From: a bacterium
GTDB lineage: Bacteria; Pseudomonadota; Alphaproteobacteria; Caulobacterales; Hyphomonadaceae
Direction: 5' to 3'
NCBI GenBank assembly: GCA_016125045.1
Contig: WGML01000006.1
Coordinates: forward strand, 495,696 to 559,695
DNA: 64,000 bases
The notes under the pieces are model-generated. The model did no database searches and was not told where the DNA came from. It saw nothing but the letters and a program-made list of their open reading frames with translations. This document shows, piece after piece, positions 1-14,226 of this stretch (positions are counted from its first letter, which is position 1; the number at the start of each line of letters is the position of its first letter). The position numbers were made by a program, and so were the translations under genes.

Positions 1-81
1 CGTCAGATGGACCCAGAAGCACGAAACGAACTATTTTTCATCTTAAAATATCCATATGAGACCTATTTGGCATACATCTGG

Positions 82-110
82 TTGCGATCCGCACGTGATG
101 GCGATACATC
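82..110 (+). promoter_or_regulatory. candidate sigma70-like promoter for gltD-gltB
   Basis: A TTGCGA hexamer (82-87) and a TACATC hexamer (105-110) are separated by 17 bases and lie just upstream of gltD. The preceding 60 bases are more AT-rich than the rest of the window. The -10 match is weak, so this is only a candidate. Confidence 0.25.
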
Positions 111-146
111 CGATCCGAATTCCCCAATGCCGCCAAGGAGTCCCGG

Positions 147-1616
147 ATGGAGAAGCAGAAGATGCTGACCTTCGTCACCGTGGAGCAGCAAAGCCCCGAC
201 AAGCGCCGCGCAGCCGAACGCAAGCAGGACTTCGCGGAAATCTATGCGGACTACATCGCCGAAAAAGCGCGGGAGCAATCGTCGCGCTGCTCGCAGTGCG
301 GCGTGCCGTTTTGTCAGTCGCACTGCCCGCTCGGCAACAATATCCCGGATTGGCTCATGCTGACGGCGACGGGGCGACTTGAGGAAGCCTACGAACTCTC
401 CTCGGCCACCTCGAACATGCCGGAGATCTGCGGCCGAATCTGCCCTCAGGATCGATTGTGCGAGGGCGGCTGCGTGATCGAACAATCCGGCCACGGCACG
501 GTGACGATCGGCGCAATCGAGCGCTACATCACTGACACGGCGTGGGACAAGGGATGGGTCGCTCAGCTGCGACCGGGGCCCGATCGCGGGCAATCCGTGG
601 GCGTGATCGGAGCAGGCCCCGCGGGTCTTTCGGCTGCCGAACAGCTGCGCGAACAAGGCTATCAGGTCACCATCTACGACCGGCACGACGTGCCGGGAGG
701 GTTGCTGATCTACGGCATCCCGAACTTCAAGCTTGAGAAGGACGTCGTCAAACGCCGCACCGACCGACTGGCCGCCGGCGGAATCACATTCGAGATGGGC
801 GTCGATGTCGGCGTTGACATCAGCTTCCAGAGTTTGCGGGACCGGCACGATGCGGTTCTCGTCGCAACCGGGGTGTACCGGGCGCGCGACCTTGAGGTTC
901 CGGGCGTGGAAGCTGACGGCGTCCACAAGGCGCTCGATTTCCTGATCGCGTCCAACCGCAAGGGGATGGGCTTGTCGGCGCCGGCGTTCGACAGCGGCGA
1001 GCTCGACGCCTCCGGGAAGGCCGTGGTCGTGATCGGCGGCGGTGACACGGCCATGGATTGCGTTCGCACGGCGATCCGTCAGGGAGCAAAGTCGGTCACG
1101 TGCCTCTATCGCCGGGATCGGGCGAACATGCCGGGCTCCCAGCGCGAAGTGGCGAACGCCGAGGAGGAAGGCGTGAAGTATGACTGGCTGGCAGCGCCTC
1201 AGGCGGTCGTGCAGAAACGCGCCGGTGGGGTCAAGGCGGTCCGGGCTGTACGCATGCGGCTCGGCGAACCGGACCGATCAGGGAGACAGTCGCCCCAGAT
1301 CATCGCGGGCTCGGAGTATGAACTCAAGGCCGACATGGTCATCCAGGCTCTCGGCTTCGACGCCGAAGACCTCCCTGCCCGGTTCGAGGAGCGCCGCCTC
1401 GAGGTCAACCGCTGGGGCCGGGTGAAGACCCCGAAATCCGATATGATGACGACGCTCGATGGCGTGTTCGCCGCCGGCGACATCGTCCGCGGAGCGTCCC
1501 TCGTGGTGTGGGCGATCAAGGAGGGCCGCGATGCGGCCGTCGGTATCGACAGGTATCTGCGCGCAAAGTCGAAGGCGGCGGCTCAGCCGATCCGCATGCT
1601 TCGTGCTGTCAATTGA
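147..1616 (+). CDS. gltD: glutamate synthase (NADPH) small subunit
   Basis: This is the beta subunit of GOGAT, which takes electrons from NADPH and passes them to the large subunit to make glutamate from 2-oxoglutarate and glutamine. The 489-residue length is usual. N-terminal cysteines C48, C51, C56, C60 and C95, C99, C105, C109 are the iron-sulphur ligands expected in the GltD/DPYD family. An FAD-binding GAGPAG sits at about 155-160 and a second dinucleotide fold (VVIGGGDTAMD) near 295-305. The ATG is preceded by AAGGAG at a good distance. gltB follows 45 bases downstream on the same strand, so the two form an operon in the order D-B. Confidence 0.95.
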   Translation: MEKQKMLTFVTVEQQSPDKRRAAERKQDFAEIYADYIAEKAREQSSRCSQCGVPFCQSHCPLGNNIPDWLMLTATGRLEEAYELSSATSNMPEICGRICPQDRLCEGGCVIEQSGHGTVTIGAIERYITDTAWDKGWVAQLRPGPDRGQSVGVIGAGPAGLSAAEQLREQGYQVTIYDRHDVPGGLLIYGIPNFKLEKDVVKRRTDRLAAGGITFEMGVDVGVDISFQSLRDRHDAVLVATGVYRARDLEVPGVEADGVHKALDFLIASNRKGMGLSAPAFDSGELDASGKAVVVIGGGDTAMDCVRTAIRQGAKSVTCLYRRDRANMPGSQREVANAEEEGVKYDWLAAPQAVVQKRAGGVKAVRAVRMRLGEPDRSGRQSPQIIAGSEYELKADMVIQALGFDAEDLPARFEERRLEVNRWGRVKTPKSDMMTTLDGVFAAGDIVRGASLVVWAIKEGRDAAVGIDRYLRAKSKAAAQPIRMLRAVN

Positions 1617-1661
1617 CCGGCGTCGACTCTCAAACCTTCAAGTGATCGACAGGATCTCGCG

Positions 1662-6185
<4,524 letters not shown>

Positions 6186-6195
6186 GCGGCGGGGC

Positions 6196-6546
6196 TCAGC
6201 TCTTTCGGAAGGGAGATTTCACGTAATAGCTGCGTCTTGTGTCGCTCGGCTCTGAAGACGGCGCAGGGATCGACATGGATTCAGGTTGGGCGAGACCCTG
6301 CGGCGTGACCATCCGTTCGACCTGGACGTCGACGACCTCAGGACGCGGCACGATCTCAAATCCGAGCGAGTTGAGCAACACAACGAAGCCGACGCCGGTC
6401 AACACCGCGGTGAGCAGCGTCTGCATCAGGAAACGCGCGATGAACGATTTGAACATCACGACGGCTGCGAGGGCGCTCACCCCTCCGCCGCCAAGCCCGG
6501 CCGCCGAAGCGATGGCCGCGAGGTCGAACCCTTCACCCATGGGCAT
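6196..6546 (-). CDS. small hypothetical membrane protein
   Basis: This 116-residue protein belongs to no family I recognise. It opens with a Gly/Ala-rich segment, then a hydrophobic helix (LAAVVMF) followed by a longer one (residues about 35-60, LLTAVLTGVGFVVLLNSLGF). A hydrophilic C-terminus rich in Pro, Ser and Arg follows. It is probably an inner-membrane protein with a soluble tail. GGGGAG lies 8 bases before the ATG; a second in-frame ATG two codons later is an alternative start. It is convergent with gltB and divergent from queG. Confidence 0.6.
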   Translation of the reverse strand: MPMGEGFDLAAIASAAGLGGGGVSALAAVVMFKSFIARFLMQTLLTAVLTGVGFVVLLNSLGFEIVPRPEVVDVQVERMVTPQGLAQPESMSIPAPSSEPSDTRRSYYVKSPFRKS

Positions 6547-6730
6547 GCGTCAACTCCCCTTGCCTGTTCACCTGCTCGTTTCGCCCCGTCCCACCTGGAG
6601 CGTAACCCATCCCAGCCTTTCCGTCAGCCAAGGGTGAATTTGCGCCCGGCAAGAACGATTCAATCTTCCCTCTCCCGCCATGAAACGGCAGGGTCATCGC
6701 TCGGTTCGAACAGGTTTCGGGGGACGCAGC

Positions 6731-7876
6731 ATGCCGACGCCGGCAACTCCACCGACCATCGCCCGCGAAGCACGGCTCAAATCCCTCGCGCTCGACCTTG
6801 GCTTCGACACTGTCCGCATCGCCTCGGCCACAGACCCCTGGCCCGCGACCGAGCGGCTGGAGCATTTCATCGCCGAGGGACGTCACGGCGAGATGAGCTG
6901 GATGGAGACAACGATCGAGCGCCGTAGCCACCCGACGGCTATGTGGCCGGCAGCTCGAAGCGCCGTCGTCGTGGGCCTCAGCTACGCGCCGGAACGCGAC
7001 CCGATGGAACAACTTGAGCGGCGAGACGAGGCGGCGATCTCTGTCTATGCGCACGGCCGCGACTACCACGACCTCCTGAAACGGCGGCTGAAGGCGCTCG
7101 CGAGAACTCATGCGGCCGAGAGCGGCGACGAGGTGAAGGTGTTCGTCGACACTGCGCCTCTTCTTGAGAAGCCGCTGGCGGCCCGCGCAGGCGTCGGCTG
7201 GCAGGGCAAGCACACAAATCTCGTAAGCCGCGAACATGGATCCTGGCTATTCCTGGGCGTGATGCTGACCTCCTCGGACCTCGCGCCAGACGCCCCGGGG
7301 GACGATGCATGCGGCTCGTGCAGGGCTTGCCTCGATATTTGCCCCACGGCGGCGTTCCCTGCGCCCTACCAGCTCGACGCAAGACGCTGCATTTCCTACC
7401 TCACGATCGAGCTCAAGGGCCCGATACCACGAGAGTTCAGGCGCGCCCTCGGCAATCGCATCTACGGCTGCGACGATTGCCTCGCCGTCTGCCCCTGGAA
7501 CAAGTTCGCGGCGGCGTCCTTAGAGGCCGCCCTGCAGATGCGGCCCGAACTCGACCGGCGGTCTCTGGATGACCTTTCGCGCTTGCAAGATCATGATTTC
7601 AGGGCGCTTTTCTCCGGCTCAGCGATCAAGAGGATCGGCCGCGACCGGTTCGTTCGCAATGTCGTGATCGCCCTCGGCAATTCTGGCGACGCCGTTATGG
7701 TTGACGCCGTGCGCGAACGACTGGAAGACCCGCAGGCCATCGTCCGCGGCGCCGCCGTGTGGGCCTTCGGACGATTGACCACGCCGGAAGCCTTTGACTC
7801 TGAACGATTTCGGCGCCTGCCGAACGAGACCGACCCGTCGGTGATCGAGGAGTGGCATGCAGGACCAGACGCGTGA
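6731..7876 (+). CDS. queG: epoxyqueuosine reductase QueG
   Basis: This cobalamin-dependent iron-sulphur enzyme does the last step of queuosine synthesis in tRNA, reducing epoxyqueuosine. The first ferredoxin-type motif has C194, C197, C200 and C204, and a second motif, CDDCLAVCPWN, lies about 50 residues later. The C-terminal part looks like a HEAT repeat (NVVIALGNSGD through AAVWAFGRL), as in long QueG forms. I chose the ATG at 6731 because a GGGGGA ribosome-binding site precedes it; the open frame continues to 6680 without a better start. The product is 381 residues. Its end overlaps mtgA by 20 bases, which suggests co-translation. Confidence 0.92.
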   Translation: MPTPATPPTIAREARLKSLALDLGFDTVRIASATDPWPATERLEHFIAEGRHGEMSWMETTIERRSHPTAMWPAARSAVVVGLSYAPERDPMEQLERRDEAAISVYAHGRDYHDLLKRRLKALARTHAAESGDEVKVFVDTAPLLEKPLAARAGVGWQGKHTNLVSREHGSWLFLGVMLTSSDLAPDAPGDDACGSCRACLDICPTAAFPAPYQLDARRCISYLTIELKGPIPREFRRALGNRIYGCDDCLAVCPWNKFAAASLEAALQMRPELDRRSLDDLSRLQDHDFRALFSGSAIKRIGRDRFVRNVVIALGNSGDAVMVDAVRERLEDPQAIVRGAAVWAFGRLTTPEAFDSERFRRLPNETDPSVIEEWHAGPDA

Positions 7877-8672
7877 ACAGTCGCCCGGCGGCGGCGCTTC
7901 AGCGAGCCCTAGCCCACCCGCGCGCGGCATGGGCGTGCCCGCGCCAAACTGGCGAGGACGCGCGCCGATCTGGCGCATCTTCCTGGTTTTCATGATTAAA
8001 TGGACTGCGGCGATCGTTCTGCTCTTCATCATAGCGAGCGTGGTGCTGGTGATCGCCTACAGATGGATCAACCCGCCGCCGACATGGAACATGGCGGGCG
8101 CCGCGCTCAGCGGCGTCGACGTCCGCCGGGAATGGACGTCCATCGAGAACATCTCACCCCAGCTCGTGCGCGCGGTTATTTCTGCTGAAGATTCAAGGTT
8201 TTGCGAACACGATGGGTTCGACATGGAGGAGATCCGGCGCGCCATCGCGGAGCAGGACGACCGCGGTTATCTGAGGGGAGCGTCGACCATCTCTCAGCAG
8301 ACCGCCAAGAACGCGTTTCTTTTTAACGGCGGAGGCCTCGTCCGCAAGGGATTCGAGGCCTGGTTCACGCTGCTGATCGAACAGATGTGGCCGAAGAAGC
8401 GGATCATGGAGATTTATCTAAATGTCGCCGAATGGGGCGACGGAATCTATGGCGCGGAGGCTGCGGCGAGACTTCGATTTGAGGTGAAATCTTCAGATCT
8501 TTCAAGGCGTCAGGCGGCGTTGCTCGCCGCGGTTCTGCCGAGCCCGAACAAGTGGCGAGTGGACCCGCCCGGCCGGTATGTGTCGCGGCGGGCCGGCCAG
8601 ATCGAAGCTCGAATGGGCATCGTCCGCCGCGACGGCCTCGCCGACTGCGTGCTCGGCCCCCCTAAGTCCTGA
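7857..8672 (+). CDS. mtgA: monofunctional peptidoglycan transglycosylase
   Basis: This GT51 glycosyltransferase polymerises lipid II into glycan strands on the periplasmic face of the inner membrane. A proline-rich N-terminus is followed by one transmembrane helix at about 40-68. GT51 motif 1 (SAEDSRF, catalytic Glu111) and the RGASTISQQTAKN motif are present, and there is no transpeptidase domain. The length of 271 residues fits MtgA. Its start lies inside the end of queG. Confidence 0.93.
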   Translation: MQDQTREQSPGGGASASPSPPARGMGVPAPNWRGRAPIWRIFLVFMIKWTAAIVLLFIIASVVLVIAYRWINPPPTWNMAGAALSGVDVRREWTSIENISPQLVRAVISAEDSRFCEHDGFDMEEIRRAIAEQDDRGYLRGASTISQQTAKNAFLFNGGGLVRKGFEAWFTLLIEQMWPKKRIMEIYLNVAEWGDGIYGAEAAARLRFEVKSSDLSRRQAALLAAVLPSPNKWRVDPPGRYVSRRAGQIEARMGIVRRDGLADCVLGPPKS

Positions 8673-8764
8673 ACCACGACGCAATGGCGTACATGGCGTG
8701 TGGTCAGATTATGACCCGGTGTCAGAACGATGTTTCGCGCACGTTCGAGAGCGGTTTGAGATCG

Positions 8765-8795
8765 GGTTCAGGGTCGGTTCAGGGCCGGTTCAGGG
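8765..8795. repeat. three tandem 11-base units
   Basis: GGTTCAGGG occurs at 8765-8773, 8776-8784 and 8787-8795 with an 11-base period. The third copy contains the stop codon of the leftward TPR gene. The rest of the 117-base gap after mtgA shows nothing recognisable. Confidence 0.7.
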
Positions 8796-9551
8796 CGGGC
8801 CCCCTCCGAGAGTGACCCGCGGCTGCCCGCCAAGGATCGATGAGGCTCCGCCGGCCGCCTGATCCGCAGCGAGGCGCTGCGCTTCGCGCACCTGCCCTCG
8901 CAGGACAAGAACATCGATATCCGCCGGCGCGATCACCATCGCGCGTTCGACGTCGGCCATCGCATCGTCGAGCCGCCCGAGCGCGAGGAGGGACTGCCCC
9001 CGCAGGCGGAGCGCCTCGGCGTCGCGGGGGTCGCTTGCAATGGCGGCGTTCAGATCGACGGCCGCCTCGCTCCACGCGCCGAGCCAGATATAGGCCCGCG
9101 CCCGATCCTTCTTCAGATCTGCGTTGGTCGGGTCGAGCTTCAACGCGTTGGTGAAGGCGATGCGCGCGGCTTCCGGGTTGCGGGCGAGAAGCCAAGCGTT
9201 TCCGGCTTGGGCGAGATAAACCGTGCGGGGACCGAGCCCGCCTGCGTCGTCGGCGTTGGCGAGTTGTTCCAGCCGGGCGGCGCCCTCGGCGACAAGTCCA
9301 AGCTCGATGAGAGCGAGCGCGGTGCAATGGCGGGCGGCGGGACGGCCGCCCTCCGCCATCCAGGCGAGGCCATCTTCATAGGCTGCGGAGGCGTCCTCAT
9401 CGATGCGGGCGATGCAGGCTTCGAGGCGGCTCGCCTCCCGTTGAGCGATCGAGGACCCTGTGGACTGGGCGGTCGCGGCGGGGAGCCCGGCCAGGACGCA
9501 CATGGCCGCGAGGATCGGCAGGGCGACGGTCTGGCGGGCGCGAAGGCGCAT
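8790..9551 (-). CDS. secreted TPR-repeat protein
   Basis: This 253-residue protein starts with a signal peptide (LPILAAMCVLAGLPAATAQ, probable cleavage after ATA). It is then built of tetratricopeptide-like helical pairs, for example NAWLLARNPEAARIAFTNA, RAYIWLGAWSEAAVDLNAA and GQSLLALGRLDDAMADVER. It is probably a periplasmic scaffold; no enzymatic domain is visible. I chose the ATG at 9551 because a GGAG precedes it and the signal peptide starts there. The frame is open further upstream to 9686, but that part overlaps the divergent gene at 9622. Confidence 0.75.
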   Translation of the reverse strand: MRLRARQTVALPILAAMCVLAGLPAATAQSTGSSIAQREASRLEACIARIDEDASAAYEDGLAWMAEGGRPAARHCTALALIELGLVAEGAARLEQLANADDAGGLGPRTVYLAQAGNAWLLARNPEAARIAFTNALKLDPTNADLKKDRARAYIWLGAWSEAAVDLNAAIASDPRDAEALRLRGQSLLALGRLDDAMADVERAMVIAPADIDVLVLRGQVREAQRLAADQAAGGASSILGGQPRVTLGGGPP

Positions 9552-9621
9552 GGGCGGGACAGCTCCGATAGTGCGTCGATGAGGGTCGGCGGACCGCGAT
9601 TTCGTCGATAGACTGGCGGGC

Positions 9622-10491
9622 ATGACAAGGCGAGACGAAATTGCAGGCCCTTCCGATGCAGCGGCCAGTGGACGGCTGGTCGCCATCGGCCTCGGCTATG
9701 TGGCGGCGGCGTTCGCGCGCGGGCTCCGCGCGGAGGGCTGGCGCATCACGGGCACGTCACGGTCGGACGAGGGGCTCGCCGGCTTGCGCGCGCAATGCGA
9801 CGAGGCGGTGCGCTGGCCGGGTGAGACGCTGAGCCTTGGGTACGGCGACGCGCTCCTGATCTCGGCCCCGCCCGGAGAGACCGGCTGCCCCGTATTTGAA
9901 GCGTTCGGCGCGGACGCGGCGCGGGCAAGGTGGATCGGTTATCTTTCGACGACCGGGGTTTATGGCGATCTCGCCGGCGGCTGGGCGTTTGAGGAGACGC
10001 CGCTCAATCCGCAAAGCCCGGAGGCGGAGCGGCGGGCAAAGGCAGAAGCGCAGTGGCTGGACGCGGGCGGCCATGTGTTCCGCCTGCCGGGAATCTACGG
10101 CCCCGGACGGTCGGCGCTCGAGCGGGCGACAGCGCCGGGAGCGCGGCGGATCGTGAAGGCGGGGCAGGTGTTCTCGCGCGCGCACCGCGACGACATCGCC
10201 GCGGCGCTCGCCGCCTCGATGGCGAGGCCCAATCCGGGGCGGGTGTACAATGTCTGCGACGACGAGCCGGCAGGGGCCGATATGGTGCTGGGCTTTGCGG
10301 CGGAGCTTCTGGGCGTTCCAGCGCCGCCCGAGGTCGCGTTCGAGGATGCGGCGCTCTCCCCCATGGCGCAGCGCTTCTATGCCGAGTGCAAGCGGGTCTC
10401 GAACGCGCGGGTGAAGGCGGAGCTCGGCTGGCGACCAGCGTTTCCGACCTATCGGGAGGGGCTGAAGGCGTGTCTCTCAATGATGGGGTGA
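9622..10491 (+). CDS. NAD-dependent epimerase/dehydratase-like SDR protein
   Basis: This 289-residue protein has a Rossmann start (VAIGLGYVAAAFARGLRA) with an atypical GLG motif. A conserved YLSTTGVYGD segment and an RLPGIYGPGRS segment follow, as in YeeZ-like NAD(P)-binding epimerase relatives. Substrate and reaction are unknown. The C-terminal part (NVCDDEPA...) matches the same superfamily. It is divergent from the TPR gene with a 70-base gap that must hold both promoters. The VOC gene follows 113 bases later. Confidence 0.75.
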   Translation: MTRRDEIAGPSDAAASGRLVAIGLGYVAAAFARGLRAEGWRITGTSRSDEGLAGLRAQCDEAVRWPGETLSLGYGDALLISAPPGETGCPVFEAFGADAARARWIGYLSTTGVYGDLAGGWAFEETPLNPQSPEAERRAKAEAQWLDAGGHVFRLPGIYGPGRSALERATAPGARRIVKAGQVFSRAHRDDIAAALAASMARPNPGRVYNVCDDEPAGADMVLGFAAELLGVPAPPEVAFEDAALSPMAQRFYAECKRVSNARVKAELGWRPAFPTYREGLKACLSMMG

Positions 10492-10604
10492 TGAGGAGCT
10501 CGCCCTATCCCCCCGAAATGCGACCGCGAGGCCGTCGACCGCCGCTCCCGTCTGTGCCAATCAGAATACTGACCACAACCACGAACCGAGAAGGACATCG
10601 CCCC

Positions 10605-10979
10605 ATGTTTTCGCACGTGATGATCGGCACCAACGACCTCGACCGCGCGGTGACGTTTTACAACGCGACGCTGGGCGCGCTCGGAATCCCGCCCGGCGTG
10701 ATCGACCGGCACCGCGTATTCTATCGCACGCCGACGGGGGTGTTCTCGGTCTCCCTGCCGATCAACGGCCAGCCCGCAACCCCTGCCAATGGCGGCACGA
10801 TCGGCTTTGCCTGCACTTCCCCGGAACAGGGCGACGCCTGGCACGCCGCCGGCCTCGCCCATGGCGGAACCACCTGCGAGGACCCGCCGGGCGTTCGCGA
10901 CAACGGCGCAACCAAGATGTATCTCGCCTATCTGCGCGATCCGGACGGCAACAAGATCTGCGCCCTCAAGCGGATGTAG
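10605..10979 (+). CDS. VOC (glyoxalase/bleomycin-resistance fold) protein
   Basis: This 124-residue single-domain protein has the vicinal-oxygen-chelate pattern: MFSHVMIGTNDLDRAVTFY at the N-terminus and YLAYLRDPDGNKICAL near the end. Metal ligands are probably His4 and a residue in the C-terminal strand. Substrate is unknown. The frame is open far upstream, but GAGAAGGA precedes the ATG at 10605 and the fold begins there. Its 3' end overlaps the convergent hydrolase gene by 14 bases. Confidence 0.82.
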   Translation: MFSHVMIGTNDLDRAVTFYNATLGALGIPPGVIDRHRVFYRTPTGVFSVSLPINGQPATPANGGTIGFACTSPEQGDAWHAAGLAHGGTTCEDPPGVRDNGATKMYLAYLRDPDGNKICALKRM

Positions 10980-11775
10980 GTCCCGCGGCACGAGCCGCTT
11001 GCGGATCGACCCGGACGCAAAGCGCTCGCACCGCCGCGATCAGCCGGTCGATGTCCACCGGACGCGACAGGCGATGGTCGCCGTCCTTGATCAGCGTGAA
11101 AACCACGTCGGATCCGGTGACGGCGTCGACGAGGCGCCGCGCGTGGTCCGGCGGCACGTCCGGGTCCGCCCCGCCCTGCAGGATGTGGATCGGGACCTCG
11201 ATCGGGATCGGCCGGTCAAGAATCAGCCACGACCGGCCGTCGCGGATGAGTGCGTGGGTGATCGGATAGGGGTCGCCATAGGCCGACGGACGCATCCGCC
11301 GACCATCCTCGACGATGGACCGGCGCGCATCCTCGTCGAACCGGTCCCACATCAGCCGCTCGGTGAAGTCAGCCGCGGGGGCGAGGAGGACGAGGCCCGC
11401 GACGCGCTCCGGCCGGGCGAGCGCAGCCAGCAGCGCGATCCACCCGCCCATGGAGGAGCCGACCAGCACCTGCGGGCCGGTGGTGAGACGATCGAGCACA
11501 TGCAGCGCGTCGGCGCGCCAGGCGGAGATGTCGCCATCCTCAAAGCGGCCCGCGCTCTCGCCGTGGCCGGAATAGTCGAAGCGAACGAAGGCGCGGCCGT
11601 CCGCGAGGGCGGCGCGGTGGAGCGCGGTCGCTTTCTCGCCGGTCATGTCGGAATGAAAGCCGCCGAGCCAGACGACGCCGCAGCGTCCGGGGTCGCCCTT
11701 GCTGGTGCGGACGGCGAGGCGGCCGGAGGGGCCGTTGGTGAAGCTGGGCGCGTCAACGCCGGGGGCGGAGGGCAT
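10966..11775 (-). CDS. alpha/beta hydrolase
   Basis: This 269-residue protein has a complete alpha/beta hydrolase core. It contains FDYSGHGES, the nucleophile elbow GSSMGGW, a late acidic residue in GGADPDVPPDHA, and the catalytic His in KDGDHRLSRP. It is cytoplasmic, with no signal peptide, and resembles BAAT- or YheT-type esterases. Substrate is unknown. AAGGGA precedes the ATG at 11775; the frame is open upstream to 12246 but that part is antisense to the next gene. It is divergent from the glycosyltransferase at 11886. Confidence 0.82.
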   Translation of the reverse strand: MPSAPGVDAPSFTNGPSGRLAVRTSKGDPGRCGVVWLGGFHSDMTGEKATALHRAALADGRAFVRFDYSGHGESAGRFEDGDISAWRADALHVLDRLTTGPQVLVGSSMGGWIALLAALARPERVAGLVLLAPAADFTERLMWDRFDEDARRSIVEDGRRMRPSAYGDPYPITHALIRDGRSWLILDRPIPIEVPIHILQGGADPDVPPDHARRLVDAVTGSDVVFTLIKDGDHRLSRPVDIDRLIAAVRALCVRVDPQAARAAGPTSA

Positions 11776-11885
11776 GGCGGGGATCCCTTGTCTGGCGGTG
11801 TTTTGCGATCGGGCGAAAACCCGATAATCGTCACCTTGGCCGGCGGGGGAAAACTGCGCACGCGCCGGGTGGAGACGCAAGCCAA

Positions 11886-13058
11886 ATGGCCCTAGACGGG
11901 GCGACGATCCTTCAGGTGATTCCCGATCTCGACGCTGGCGGAGCCGAACGCACGACCATAGAGGTCGCAGCGGCGTTGACCGCGGCGGGGGCGCACGCCC
12001 TGGTGGCAAGCCGCGGCGGCCGGATGGAGGACGACCTCGCTGCGGCGGGAGGCGAACTTGTCCGCCTGGAACGGGCGGGATCGAAGTCGCCGCTGACGAT
12101 CTGGATGAATGCAAACAAGCTGGCGGCGGTGATCCGTCAGCGGCGCGTGGCCCTGATTCACGCCCGCTCCCGAGCGCCAGCCTGGAGCGCGCTGTGGGCG
12201 GCGCGGCGCACCGGGCGCCCGTTCGTGACCACCTATCACGGCGCATACTCCGCCCGCACAGCGCCGAAGCGGCTGTATAATTCGGTGATGGCGCGTGGGG
12301 CCGCCGTGATCGCCAATTCAGCCTTCACAGCCGACCTGATCCGTCGAGAGCATCCGTTCGCGGCGGACCGGATCGTGACCATCCCCAGGGGGGTCGACGT
12401 CGCTGCTTTCGATCCGGCGCGGGTGGATGAGGCGCGCACGGCGGCGCTGCGGAAGGACTGGAGAATTCCCGATGGGGAGACGCTGATCCTGCTGCCGGCG
12501 CGGCTGACGGCGTGGAAGGGTCACCGTGTGGCGATCGACGCCGCCGCCGCCCTCGCCCGCGAGGGACGGACGGGCTGGCGAATGGTGTTCGCGGGCGATC
12601 CACAGGGACGGGACGGCTATGTTGCGGACCTGCAATCAAGGATCATGGCGCAGGGACTTGACGAACGGGTCCGCATTGTGGGGCATTGCTCCGACATGCC
12701 CGCGGCTCTGAAGCTCTCCGATATTGTTCTCGCACCCTCAACGGAAGCTGAGGCGTTTGGGCGCGTCGCCGCCGAAGCGGGCGCCATAGGACGGCCGGTC
12801 GCGGCGTCGAATCTCGGCGGCCAGCGCGAAGTTGTGGTGGACGGCGAGACGGGCGTGCTCACACCGCCGGGCGATGCGGAGGCGGTGGCGAAGTCGCTGC
12901 GGGCGCTGATCGAGATGGGGCCCGGGGGACGCGCCGCACTCGGAGACGCGGCGCAAAGGCGGGTTCGCGCGCTTTATACAACCAGGGCTTTACAGACGGC
13001 GACGCTGGATGTGTACCGTCGCCTGATCGGTGACCGCGCGCCGGAGCGGACGTCATGA
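11886..13058 (+). CDS. GT4-family glycosyltransferase
   Basis: This 390-residue GT-B glycosyltransferase has an N-terminal domain with LQVIPDLDAGGAERT and a C-terminal domain with the GT4 signature E-x7-E (STEAEAFGRVAAEAGA). SNLGGQREVVVDGETG follows it. It should transfer a sugar from a nucleotide donor to a glycan or lipid acceptor on the cytoplasmic side of the membrane. It overlaps the GT9 gene by four bases (ATGA), so the two are translated together and probably act on the same LPS or surface glycan. Confidence 0.88.
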   Translation: MALDGATILQVIPDLDAGGAERTTIEVAAALTAAGAHALVASRGGRMEDDLAAAGGELVRLERAGSKSPLTIWMNANKLAAVIRQRRVALIHARSRAPAWSALWAARRTGRPFVTTYHGAYSARTAPKRLYNSVMARGAAVIANSAFTADLIRREHPFAADRIVTIPRGVDVAAFDPARVDEARTAALRKDWRIPDGETLILLPARLTAWKGHRVAIDAAAALAREGRTGWRMVFAGDPQGRDGYVADLQSRIMAQGLDERVRIVGHCSDMPAALKLSDIVLAPSTEAEAFGRVAAEAGAIGRPVAASNLGGQREVVVDGETGVLTPPGDAEAVAKSLRALIEMGPGGRAALGDAAQRRVRALYTTRALQTATLDVYRRLIGDRAPERTS

Positions 13059-14167
13059 GCACGGCGATGACGCTGCCGACGGCGTATTCCCCGCCGCCTA
13101 ATCCTGGCGACACGCTGAAGCGCGTTCTGGTGATCAAGCTCGGTGCGCTCGGCGATTTTGTACAGGCGCTTGGGGCGATGCGGGTGGTGCGGGCGACGCA
13201 TCCCTCGGCCCGGATCACACTGTTGACCACCGAGCCGTTCAGCGCCTTCGCAAAGGCGTGCCCATATTTCGACATCGTCGAGGATGACGGCCGACCGCGC
13301 GACCTCCGGGGCCGGTCCGAGCTGATCAAGCGTCTGCGGTCGGCCGCCTATGACATGGTCTATGACTTCCAGAACAACGACCGGACGGCCCAGTACTTCG
13401 CGGGGCTGACGGGCAAGAAGCCCTATTGGTCCGGCGCTGCGCAAGGCTCCTCGCACCAGCATCGCAATCCCAACCGCGCGGCGATGCACAATTTCGACCG
13501 GCTGGCCGAACAACTCGTCCATGCTGGACTGGGTCCGAGACCGAAGGGCGATCCATCGGGCTGGCGACGCGATCGGGGGCTGTTGCCCTATCTCGACTGG
13601 ATTCGCCCCGCCTTCAGGGACCCGCCGCGATTCCAGCCGGAGTTCTTCGGGCTCACGGGCCCATACGCGCTGGTGATCCCCGGCTCTTCGGCGGATCATC
13701 CAGAGAAACGTTGGCCGGCCGAGCGGTTCACTGAGACCGCGACATGGCTCGCCGATGCGGGCGTCACCCCGGTCGTGGTGGGCGGAAAACCCGAAGGCGA
13801 GATCGCCGCGCAGATCGCGCGCGCCGAATCGCGGGCGCGGAACATCGTCGGCCGCACCGATCTGTTCCAGCTTGCGACCCTGAGCGAGCGGGCGCAGATC
13901 GTGATCGGCGGCGACACCGGGCCCATGCACATGGCGGCGGCGGCCGGCGCACCGGGCGTATGCCTGTTCCAGCAGGAGTGGACCCCGGCTCTGCAGCTGG
14001 AGCATGGAAGCATCTGGAACCCGCAGACGCGGCTCGGACGAGCGGCCCCGCGCGGCGACGGCGGCGTGATCACTCTGACAGCCAATACGCTTGAAGAGAT
14101 CGGGCTCGCCGATGTGAGACAGGCGGTGCGCGCGCTCGCGCCGACGCTTGATCCACCTGTCTCTTGA
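13055..14167 (+). CDS. GT9-family (heptosyltransferase-like) glycosyltransferase
   Basis: This 370-residue protein resembles ADP-heptose:LPS heptosyltransferases. It has [19 protein letters not shown] near the N-terminus and the C-terminal signature [20 protein letters not shown]. It probably extends LPS core. It is coupled to the upstream GT4 gene by an ATGA overlap. Which heptosyltransferase it is cannot be told from the sequence. Confidence 0.87.
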   Translation: MSTAMTLPTAYSPPPNPGDTLKRVLVIKLGALGDFVQALGAMRVVRATHPSARITLLTTEPFSAFAKACPYFDIVEDDGRPRDLRGRSELIKRLRSAAYDMVYDFQNNDRTAQYFAGLTGKKPYWSGAAQGSSHQHRNPNRAAMHNFDRLAEQLVHAGLGPRPKGDPSGWRRDRGLLPYLDWIRPAFRDPPRFQPEFFGLTGPYALVIPGSSADHPEKRWPAERFTETATWLADAGVTPVVVGGKPEGEIAAQIARAESRARNIVGRTDLFQLATLSERAQIVIGGDTGPMHMAAAAGAPGVCLFQQEWTPALQLEHGSIWNPQTRLGRAAPRGDGGVITLTANTLEEIGLADVRQAVRALAPTLDPPVS

Positions 14168-14226
14168 AGCGGCCTTGAAGAATCCATGCGGCGCAGGCAT
14201 TTTCGAGCATTGCCCGTCAACTGACT

